Shown piece by piece: positions 39,914 to 47,159 of a stretch of DNA of 64,000 bases. The stretch spans positions 4,015,001-4,079,000 of the forward strand of contig NZ_CP060201.1 of NCBI RefSeq assembly GCF_013407925.2. Direction: 5' to 3'. The DNA comes from Pseudomonas protegens (lineage in GTDB: Bacteria; Pseudomonadota; Gammaproteobacteria; Pseudomonadales; Pseudomonadaceae). The position numbers were made by a program, and so were the translations under genes. The stretch's first letter is position 1, and each line of letters starts with the position of its first letter. Under the pieces are notes generated by a model. The model saw only the letters and a program-made list of their open reading frames with translations. It had not been told where the DNA came from and did no database searches.

Positions 39914-41308
39914 ATGCACGATCCCCACAGCGAACGCATGAGCGGCAGCGAGACCCGCGCAGCAAGCGGCCTGGCCCTGGTGTTCGCCTTCCGTATGCTT
40001 GGCATGTTTATGGTACTGCCGGTCCTGGCAACCTATGGAATGGATCTCGCAGGAGCGACCCCGGCCCTGATCGGCCTGGCCATTGGCGCCTATGGCCTGA
40101 CCCAGGCAGTTTTCCAGATTCCCTTCGGGATCATTTCCGACCGTATCGGTCGCCGCCCGGTTATTTACCTGGGGCTGATCGTGTTCGCCCTGGGCAGCCT
40201 GCTGGCGGCGAACGCCGACTCGATCTGGGGCGTGATCGCCGGCCGGATCCTGCAGGGCGCCGGGGCGATTTCCGCAGCCGTGATGGCGCTGCTCTCGGAC
40301 CTGACCCGGGAGCAGCATCGGACCAAGGCCATGGCCATGATCGGCATGACCATCGGCGTCTCCTTTGCCGTGGCCATGGTGGTCGGCCCGCTGCTGACCC
40401 GCAGCTTCGGCCTGTCCGGGCTGTTCCTGGCCACCGGTGGCATGGCCCTGGTGGGGATCCTGATCATCGCCTTCATGGTGCCGCGCGCCACCGGGCCCTT
40501 GCAGCACCGCGAATCCGGAGTGGCGCGCCAGGCGCTGCTTCCCACCCTCAAGCACCCGGATCTGCTGCGCCTGGACCTGGGGATCTTCGTGTTGCACGCG
40601 ATGCTGATGTCGAGCTTCGTTGCCTTGCCCCTGGCCCTGGTGGAAAAAGCCGGCCTGCCCAAAGACCAGCATTGGTGGGTGTACCTCACTGCACTGCTGA
40701 TCTCCTTCTTCGCCATGATCCCGTTCATCATCTACGGCGAGAAGAAACGCAAAATGAAACGAGTTCTGTTGGGCGCGGTCAGTACGCTGCTGCTCACCGA
40801 GCTATTCTTCTGGGAGTTCGGCGACAGTTTGCGGGCGCTGGTGATCGGCACCGTGGTGTTCTTCACCGCGTTCAACCTGCTGGAAGCGTCCTTGCCGTCG
40901 CTGATCAGCAAGGTGTCGCCGGCAGGCGGCAAGGGCACGGCGATGGGGGTCTACTCCACCAGCCAGTTCCTCGGTTCGGCACTGGGCGGCATCCTCGGTG
41001 GCTGGCTGTTCCAGCATGGCGGTTTGTCGGTTGTGTTCCTTGGAGGGGCAGGTCTGGCTGCACTCTGGCTGGCCTTTGCTGTTACCATGCGCGAGCCCCC
41101 GTATGTGACGAGCCTGCGCTTGCCGTTATCGCCCGAAGCGATCCGCGAAGCCGGCCTGGTCGAGCGCCTGAAGGCCGTTGTTGGGGTAACAGATGCCGTA
41201 GTGGTGGCCGAAGAAGCCGCCATTTACATCAAATTGGACACCGAATTATTGGATCGCACGACCCTCGAGCAGCTGGTCAACCCAGCGCCGTCGGCGCGCG
41301 AAGCCTAG
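39914..41308 (+). CDS. YajR-like MFS transporter with C-terminal YAM domain
   Basis: A 464-residue inner-membrane transporter with twelve expected membrane segments; the first is about 20-42 (FAFRMLGMFMVLPVLATYG). The motif A loop GIISDRIGRRP follows segment 2. After the last segment comes a soluble domain of about 65 residues (about 395-455, VVGVTDAVVVAEEAAIYIKLD) resembling the ferredoxin-like YAM domain of E. coli YajR. The substrate is unknown; the family is usually called drug-efflux-like. It sits between uvrA and ssb as in other Pseudomonas. ATG after GAGG. Confidence 0.88.
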   Translation: MHDPHSERMSGSETRAASGLALVFAFRMLGMFMVLPVLATYGMDLAGATPALIGLAIGAYGLTQAVFQIPFGIISDRIGRRPVIYLGLIVFALGSLLAANADSIWGVIAGRILQGAGAISAAVMALLSDLTREQHRTKAMAMIGMTIGVSFAVAMVVGPLLTRSFGLSGLFLATGGMALVGILIIAFMVPRATGPLQHRESGVARQALLPTLKHPDLLRLDLGIFVLHAMLMSSFVALPLALVEKAGLPKDQHWWVYLTALLISFFAMIPFIIYGEKKRKMKRVLLGAVSTLLLTELFFWEFGDSLRALVIGTVVFFTAFNLLEASLPSLISKVSPAGGKGTAMGVYSTSQFLGSALGGILGGWLFQHGGLSVVFLGGAGLAALWLAFAVTMREPPYVTSLRLPLSPEAIREAGLVERLKAVVGVTDAVVVAEEAAIYIKLDTELLDRTTLEQLVNPAPSAREA

Positions 41309-41317
41309 GAGAACGTT

Positions 41318-41827
41318 ATGGCCCGTGGGGTTAACAAAGTCATATTGGTCGGCACTTGCGGCCAGGATCCCGAAGTTCGCTACCTGCCCAACGGTAACGC
41401 CGTGACCAACCTGAGTCTGGCCACCAGCGAGCAGTGGACCGACAAGCAGACCGGTCAGAAGGTCGAGCGCACCGAATGGCACCGCGTGTCGATGTTCGGC
41501 AAGGTGGCCGAGATTGCCGGCGAATACCTGCGCAAAGGTTCGCAGGTCTACATCGAAGGCAAGCTGCAGACCCGCGAGTGGGAAAAAGACGGTATCAAGC
41601 GCTACACCACCGAGATCATCGTCGACATGCAGGGCACCATGCAGCTGCTGGGCGGCCGTCCACAGGGCGACCAGCAGGGCCAGGGCGGCATGTCTAACTC
41701 GGCACCACGTCCTCAGCAGTCCCGTCCTGCGCCGCAGCCACAGCGTGAGTCGCGTCCGGCACCACAGCAGGCCGCTCCGCAGCCGGCACCGGATTTCGAC
41801 AGCTTCGATGACGATATTCCGTTCTGA
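41318..41827 (+). CDS. ssb: Single-stranded DNA-binding protein
   Basis: A 169-residue SSB. The OB fold (about 1-112) starts [21 protein letters not shown], followed by a Gly/Gln/Pro-rich linker and the acidic tip DDDIPF that recruits partner proteins. It starts nine bases after the MFS gene and is classically paired with uvrA. Confidence 0.97.
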   Translation: MARGVNKVILVGTCGQDPEVRYLPNGNAVTNLSLATSEQWTDKQTGQKVERTEWHRVSMFGKVAEIAGEYLRKGSQVYIEGKLQTREWEKDGIKRYTTEIIVDMQGTMQLLGGRPQGDQQGQGGMSNSAPRPQQSRPAPQPQRESRPAPQQAAPQPAPDFDSFDDDIPF

Positions 41828-41860
41828 GCCGCGGCTTTTCAGCGTTCAGCATCGATGAGA

Positions 41861-41884
41861 AAGGGGCCCACAGGGCCCCTTTTT
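41861..41884. terminator. Terminator shared by ssb and the ebo-type operon
   Basis: A nine-base stem AAGGGGCCC/GGGCCCCTT with ACA loop is followed by TTT on the plus strand and by TTTCTC on the minus strand. It ends ssb and, from the other side, the 16-kb minus-strand operon. Confidence 0.85.
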
Positions 41885-41909
41885 CATGCCTGGTCGATCA
41901 GGCGCAGGC

Positions 41910-42962
41910 TCACAGCTGCACCCGGCGCAAGCGCCCGCTCAGGGCCACCACCTGCTGATCGGCAGTAGGAATCGGCCGACCGCTCAGGCCCATGCCTTCG
42001 CTCACCAGCACGGCATTGGCCACGCAGCACAGGTTCGAGGGCGTATCCAGGCCCTGGGCCAGTACCTGCACCGAGCGTTGCCCCAGATCGCAGCGCAGCA
42101 GGCGGCCGCTGAAGCGGGCGAAGCCGCCGTGCAGCACTTCGCCGGACCAGTCGGGCGGCAGGGGCTGCAACAGCCGGTCGCACAGTTCCAGCACCAGAAT
42201 CCGTCCTTGCGGATCCAGCGCCAGTCCGGTGGGCAGTTGCAGTCCGCGAATCAGCACCTCGATCCTGCCGCTGGCGGGCCAGACCCGAATCACCTGGCCG
42301 GCCTTGTCGGCGAAGTCGATGCCCTTGCGCGCCGGATCGCGATGCAGTTCACCGGAAAACAGGCTGATCAGTACCGCATCGGTCTGCGGTTCGTGGACCA
42401 GGGTCACGGGGACCGCTTCCTGGCCCTGATCCAGGTCGGGCAACTGGGCCAGCACTTGCTCGCCGTCCTCGGTGAACTCCACCAGCTGGTTGGTATCGGG
42501 CTTGACCGCCAACCAGCTTTGCCGCGAGGGGTGATAGCACAGTGAGTTGAGGTTGCCGCGGCTGTGAAACAGCGGCTCGGGCGGACGGTATTGCAGGTCC
42601 AGCAGCTTGGATCCGGCCACGTAGTCGGTCTGGCTGGCGAGGCAGAGCCCGCCGCCCAGGGCGATGTCCGACAGGCCCATGATTTCGTCGCGAAGCATGC
42701 GTGCCTGCATGTTCATCGAACGAAAACCCTGGGCCAGGACCTGCGGTGGCAGATAAGCGCCCGGCTGTTCCGGGTCCGGGCGCAGGCGACTGATGCGGCC
42801 ACTGAATGGCTGGTCCGGCAGGCCTGAGCCGGCTTCCGCCAGCAGCAGGCTGCCATCGACTTGCAGGCAGAGGCCGCGGGGGTTCAGCAAGCCTTCGGCG
42901 ACCACGTTGCTGGGGCGCAGGTTTTCCTGCGCCTGGCCGGGGATGAGCAATGCAATTGGCAT
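41910..42962 (-). CDS. ScyD/ScyE-type beta-propeller protein
   Basis: A 350-residue protein with repeated blades of the type NPRGLCLQVDGSLLLAEAG (about 30-50) and LPTGLALDPQGRILVLE (about 235-250), the pattern of NHL-like propellers. It resembles the ScyD/ScyE family named from the scytonemin cluster of cyanobacteria. The start at 42962 (MPIALLIPG) follows GAGGGAGA; no clear signal peptide is seen, unlike many family members. It is the last gene of the minus-strand operon, 32 bases after the second VioB-like gene. Its task is unknown; a scaffold or ligand-binding role is a guess. Confidence 0.75.
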   Translation of the reverse strand: MPIALLIPGQAQENLRPSNVVAEGLLNPRGLCLQVDGSLLLAEAGSGLPDQPFSGRISRLRPDPEQPGAYLPPQVLAQGFRSMNMQARMLRDEIMGLSDIALGGGLCLASQTDYVAGSKLLDLQYRPPEPLFHSRGNLNSLCYHPSRQSWLAVKPDTNQLVEFTEDGEQVLAQLPDLDQGQEAVPVTLVHEPQTDAVLISLFSGELHRDPARKGIDFADKAGQVIRVWPASGRIEVLIRGLQLPTGLALDPQGRILVLELCDRLLQPLPPDWSGEVLHGGFARFSGRLLRCDLGQRSVQVLAQGLDTPSNLCCVANAVLVSEGMGLSGRPIPTADQQVVALSGRLRRVQL

Positions 42963-42994
42963 GTGGATTCTCCCTCGCAATTAGAGCGACCCCA

Positions 42995-44854
42995 TCACTG
43001 CAGCGGCTGCCAGGGTTCATGGGTGAACCAGCATTTGAGCAGGGCTCTCTGGCTAGCGGACATCGAGCGCACCACGGGCATGTACAAGGTCGTGCCGAGG
43101 TATTCCCGGGAGGTGCGTGCCAGGATCATCTGGCGTGATCCCCAGACGGCGTCCTGCTGATTGAGTGCGATGTAGCGGGACATGGCGGGGAAGGCCAGGT
43201 AGTGAAAACGCAGCACGTTCTTGTACACCTGGTCCCAGGTGACGGTGCTGCCTGGCGCGATCCCGAAATCGGTGATGGCGTATTTGCGCAGGTTGATGAA
43301 AAAACCGTTGGATTTTCCGTGCTCGACTGCGCAGGTCGAGGTGACAAATCCAGCCTGTGCTGCCGAGCCGGGCTTGAGGCTGACCTTGAAGCTCACGCTG
43401 GATTGGCCGGCCTTGACTGTTTGTCTGGGCTCGAACTCCAGGAAGTCCCAGAACTGAGGATCTTTGTAAGGGGCATCCGGGCTGCCGTTTGAGGGGCCGG
43501 AGCTGATGGTGATCACGGTGTCTTCGGTGACGGGTTGTCCATGCTGGCTCAAGTTCAGGGTGATCTCGAGGCCCTCGGGGTAATCCTCCAGATACAAATT
43601 GCGTTGATCGGACGTCAGGCGATAGGTCTGTTCGATGGCGTTGATATTGATCGGTTTGGGCTCGGGGTCGGAGGGGTAGTAGCGCGTCTGCGGTGCCTTG
43701 ATGGCAATTGGCTCCTGATTGGCCAACTGGCGTTGTGTGGGCGTCAGCGGCAGGTCAAGGATGCCGCCATATACGTAGTAGTCCGACAGCGGAGTCTTGA
43801 GCGGATCCAGGGTCGTCAGTGTCGTCGAGCCAAGGTTGATCGAGACATCGCCGAAGTTCGCATTGGGGCCGATGGGCGAGGTGGTGTCGGTTCGAACGCT
43901 GCGAAACGCCTGCTTGGGAATGATATTGAGCATGTCGATGCTCAACAGATTGTTCTCGAGCACACTCGCGTAGCCTGCGCTACGTGACGATGGATTGATG
44001 AGCTGGCGCCCGCCGGTGACGATCAGTGGTTCCCCGGCAAAGGCCGGAGCCAGGGTGCCGACCACGCGGCCAATGCTTGGGTTGGAGGTGTACTGGTGGG
44101 CGGCGTAGTCGGCGTCCAGTTGCGCCGTGGTCATTTTCGGGCACATCTCGAACATGACGAAGCGCACGACGATGCCGGTCGCGCCGGGGGCCTCGATGAT
44201 CGAGCGCAGGAGCGGATTGTCCTTGTTGTAGCTGACGATCTGGTCGCGAGAGAAAGTGACCTGAAAACTGCCGCTGATACGGTTGGAACCCGGCGCATCC
44301 TGCTCCGGGTCGAGAATCCGGATGGCCACGTCATAACTGCTGCACACCGTATTGCCCTTGACCAGCAACTGCGGAGGCGTGCTGTTGCCGATCTGCAGGC
44401 CGCCGAGAAAAATCTGCGTGCTGATGGTGCCGGTGGGGTCCAGGTCGACCATCATCGGCCCGGTCACCGGTGGAGCGCCGGTGACCGGGTCCGCCGAGCC
44501 CAGCAGATAGAAAGGCTCGCCGACGAGGTCGCCCTGGGTGCTGATGTTGCCGGGCGTGCCCTGGGAGCTGATGGCAACGCTGTCCAGGGTGACGACATGC
44601 TGCCCGTAGTGGTTCCAGCCACCGGCGGTGTAGTAGGTGCCTGTCGGCGCATTGATCATTTCGGTCAGTTGCTCGTCGCTATAGACCTCGGCCTCGGGGT
44701 ACAGGGTCGAGGTGGTCAGGTCGAATAGAGAGAGTGTTGCTTCGCTGTCCGGATTTGTCGGATCGCTGGGAATGGTGGGCGAGTTGTTGGGCAGGCTGAC
44801 GTTGGTCTCGATCCCACCCCAGAAGTTCAGCCGCGGGCCGTTGAGAATACTCAT
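42995..44854 (-). CDS. VioB/RebD N-terminal-domain-like protein, copy 2
   Basis: A 619-residue protein beginning MSILNGPRLNFWGG, like the VioB start MSILDFPRIHFRG. Further matches in the same order as VioB (from memory) are GGWNHYG (78-84), VVRFVMFEM (229-237), VVGTLAP (264-270), GILDLPL (364-370), NLYLE (419-423) and a helical tail (541-612) with LAFPAM and MPVVRSMSASQRALL. In VioB/RebD this beta-rich region precedes a ferritin-like domain that couples two oxidised amino-acid imines; the protein here ends at that junction. No signal peptide is evident. It starts three bases after the second cytochrome-like gene. Function unknown; a pseudoenzyme, scaffold or new enzyme is possible. Confidence 0.75.
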   Translation of the reverse strand: MSILNGPRLNFWGGIETNVSLPNNSPTIPSDPTNPDSEATLSLFDLTTSTLYPEAEVYSDEQLTEMINAPTGTYYTAGGWNHYGQHVVTLDSVAISSQGTPGNISTQGDLVGEPFYLLGSADPVTGAPPVTGPMMVDLDPTGTISTQIFLGGLQIGNSTPPQLLVKGNTVCSSYDVAIRILDPEQDAPGSNRISGSFQVTFSRDQIVSYNKDNPLLRSIIEAPGATGIVVRFVMFEMCPKMTTAQLDADYAAHQYTSNPSIGRVVGTLAPAFAGEPLIVTGGRQLINPSSRSAGYASVLENNLLSIDMLNIIPKQAFRSVRTDTTSPIGPNANFGDVSINLGSTTLTTLDPLKTPLSDYYVYGGILDLPLTPTQRQLANQEPIAIKAPQTRYYPSDPEPKPININAIEQTYRLTSDQRNLYLEDYPEGLEITLNLSQHGQPVTEDTVITISSGPSNGSPDAPYKDPQFWDFLEFEPRQTVKAGQSSVSFKVSLKPGSAAQAGFVTSTCAVEHGKSNGFFINLRKYAITDFGIAPGSTVTWDQVYKNVLRFHYLAFPAMSRYIALNQQDAVWGSRQMILARTSREYLGTTLYMPVVRSMSASQRALLKCWFTHEPWQPLQ

Positions 44855-44857
44855 GAT

Positions 44858-46138
44858 TCACTCCTTGCCCTTGATGGATGGGCTGCTGGGGGATTGGGCG
44901 AACTTGAACAGGTAGGAAAAATCGGCCTTTTGCAGGCTGTTGATCGGCGTTGCCATGGAGTGGCAGTTGGTGCAGCTGCTGTTGGGCTGGATGTAGCTTT
45001 CCATGGTCACGTTGGCCGACAGTTCAGGGGTCGTCTGGCCCATGGGCGCGCCAGGGTTGGGCGTGGTACTCCATTGGGTGGTGATCAACTGGTAGTACTT
45101 GAATACGGATGCCTGAACCTGCGGCAGCGCCTGGTACTCGCTGTTGAGCTTGGTCGTGGCGTCGGTCAACGGGGTAAAACGGTCCAGTGGGTTGGGGGTG
45201 GTGAAACTCATCCCCGGCTTCGGCGTGCAGATCATGTGGCCATTGTGCAGGGTCCAGTTGCAGGGGCTCTGATTGACCTTATCGGCAGGCGCCTTGGCAT
45301 CGAAGTAGGAATACGCGATGCCTTTCTGCGGCTCATTGACCCACTGGTTTCCCTGCTTGACCTTGGGCGGCACATTGTCGACCTGCTCGAAGGTCGACCA
45401 GATCCACTGTGGAAACCCCTCGACCTTGTTGATGATGTGCAGCCCCACCAGGCCTAGCGTCGCTTGAGCCGTACCGTTGGCCACGCCTTGTGCATCGAAC
45501 GTGGTGATCTGGGCCTGCATGTGCAGGTAGCGGCTGGGGTCATCCTTGGCGGTGAGTATCCGCCAGCTGGATTTGATCTCGTTGGTCGCGTTGGGGAAGT
45601 TGATGTTGCTGGCCTTGGCCACGACATCGGCGTTGTAGAACTGGTTGTTGACGATGTAGTCGTAGGAGGCCTGGTTGGCGGCAATCTGGTAATAGGTCGG
45701 ATTGCCGTTCTGGTCGATCAGCCAACCGCCCACGGCCTGGTTGTCGTTGGCCGTTGCGGTGTTCTTGCGCCCGGCGATATTGATCAGCTTGAGGACCTTG
45801 GCCATAGGTGCCGAATTCCATGGACCGGGGTCCTGCCCTTGAGGCAGGAAGACCTCATTCACGCCCTTGTAGCTCTGCCACACGGTATCGCCAGGACTGC
45901 CCAGGGGTTTGCTGCAATCGGCGACTCCGCGTTGGCCGGTCTTGGCCGGCCAGTTCAGGTTGATGAACACCTGCCAGCTGTATTGATCGAAAGCCTGCTG
46001 CGATGCATTGGCGGCAGGTACCACGGCATTGGGTGGGCAAGAGGTCTGCTGCTGCGGCGCGCTGGGCTGCAGGGCGCAGGCTTGTTGGCTGCCCAGGCCA
46101 AGCAGCAGCAGGGTGGTGAAACGGCTCCAATGGTTCAT
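44858..46138 (-). CDS. Secreted cytochrome c-like protein, copy 2
   Basis: A 426-residue protein with a Sec signal (MNHWSRFTTLLLLGLGSQQACA, cleavage around 20-22; a lipoprotein site at Cys21 is imperfect) and one heme c motif CTNCH at 389-393. It is paralogous to the protein at 49601-50788: both share a W.VF..LN block, VW.S/TYK or FK, IK/LK.SW, LxGxHxINK followed by WxWxTFE, and the C-terminal CxxCHS. The start at 46138 follows AGGAG; the frame is open 73 codons further but that part is an unlikely Arg-rich sequence. It should be periplasmic. It is coupled to the VioB-like gene behind it. The large N-terminal part has no fold I can name. Confidence 0.8.
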   Translation of the reverse strand: MNHWSRFTTLLLLGLGSQQACALQPSAPQQQTSCPPNAVVPAANASQQAFDQYSWQVFINLNWPAKTGQRGVADCSKPLGSPGDTVWQSYKGVNEVFLPQGQDPGPWNSAPMAKVLKLINIAGRKNTATANDNQAVGGWLIDQNGNPTYYQIAANQASYDYIVNNQFYNADVVAKASNINFPNATNEIKSSWRILTAKDDPSRYLHMQAQITTFDAQGVANGTAQATLGLVGLHIINKVEGFPQWIWSTFEQVDNVPPKVKQGNQWVNEPQKGIAYSYFDAKAPADKVNQSPCNWTLHNGHMICTPKPGMSFTTPNPLDRFTPLTDATTKLNSEYQALPQVQASVFKYYQLITTQWSTTPNPGAPMGQTTPELSANVTMESYIQPNSSCTNCHSMATPINSLQKADFSYLFKFAQSPSSPSIKGKE

Positions 46139-46151
46139 GACGCGGCTCCTG

Positions 46152-47093
46152 TCACTGCGGGGTGGGCGAGAGTTGGTTCCACTGCGGCCGGGCACCGTTT
46201 TGCAACGAGGGCGGCGGGTTGAACAGCTGGCAGTCCGGTGGGTTGACCGGGCACATCTTCGCCACCTGGTCCCAGGTCTTGGCCGGGTCCGGCTTCTCGT
46301 TGCGCCAGTTGCGATAGTTCTGGCTGACGATCGGTGCGTTGGCGACGCTGACATCACCGGAGAAGTAGAACGACTGCGGATGCTGATAGGGCGCCAGGCC
46401 CGCCCCGTCGCTGGTGGCCTGCTTGTAGAAGGCGTAGCCGAACAGAATCGGGCTCGGCTTGACCGGAATCTCCAGGGCGTAGGCCTGCACGCTGGCGTCC
46501 AGATGCCGGCTGCGGGCGGCGCTGTAGGGCAGGTGCTTGATGAAGTCGCGGCGTGGCGGGTGGTTCATCGGCGAGAACATGCAGCAGGCCGGCATGTCCT
46601 TGGGCCGGTCCTCGGGGTAGGTGAGGAAGTAGGCCTTGTTGCCCAGGGAGACGAAGGAGCAGGTGTAGTTGTTGTTCTTGATCGGGAAGATCGGCAGGCA
46701 GTACTTCTCGTAGTGCTCCATCATCGCCCCGGAACCGTCGCCGTCGGCGGGCACGTAGTCATTGTCGTAGTAGCTGGTGCCCTGGGACACGGTGTAGTCG
46801 GCAGGCTTCAGGGTGCTGGGCGGGCTGCTGTAGGGCGGCGGGTTGTTCTTGTAGTGGGCGGTGACCCGGTACATGGTCCAGTCGCTGACCCAGGTCGCCG
46901 GGTAGAGCGGATCGGCCGGATCGCCCGGGTGACGCTTGGCGATGCAATTGTTGGTCTTGGCGTCGCAGCCCTTGTCGTTGTGCACGCCCATGTTGAAGTA
47001 GACGTTGTCGGGGTATTCCTGGGCCCAGGTTGCCTGGCTGGCGCACAGCAGGGTGGCGGCCAGCAGCAGGCGCTTGAGTGGATGGGTGTTCAT
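46152..47093 (-). CDS. Secreted Cys-rich protein of unknown function
   Basis: A 313-residue protein with a clear Sec signal peptide (MNTHPLKRLLLAATLLCASQATWAQ, cleavage after AWA-like TWA around 24). The mature part has several Cys, including a CC pair in the stretch MPACCMFSPMNHPPR, and many aromatic and Pro residues; no CxxCH motif is present. I do not recognise the family. It lies between the two cytochrome/VioB-like pairs, 13 bases before the second cytochrome gene, so it is part of the same operon and probably works in the periplasm with the two heme proteins. Confidence 0.75.
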   Translation of the reverse strand: MNTHPLKRLLLAATLLCASQATWAQEYPDNVYFNMGVHNDKGCDAKTNNCIAKRHPGDPADPLYPATWVSDWTMYRVTAHYKNNPPPYSSPPSTLKPADYTVSQGTSYYDNDYVPADGDGSGAMMEHYEKYCLPIFPIKNNNYTCSFVSLGNKAYFLTYPEDRPKDMPACCMFSPMNHPPRRDFIKHLPYSAARSRHLDASVQAYALEIPVKPSPILFGYAFYKQATSDGAGLAPYQHPQSFYFSGDVSVANAPIVSQNYRNWRNEKPDPAKTWDQVAKMCPVNPPDCQLFNPPPSLQNGARPQWNQLSPTPQ

Positions 47094-47159
47094 CTGACTC
47101 TCCTTTGCAAATCCGGGCGACTCGGGTCGCCCGGTGTTCCAGTGCCTGAGCGTTGCGGC

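Noticed and set aside
46139..46357. A 73-residue extension of the second cytochrome-like protein.
   Set aside because: It is Arg/Ser/Thr-rich shadow sequence. The ATG at 46138 follows AGGAG and starts a signal peptide like that of its paralogue.
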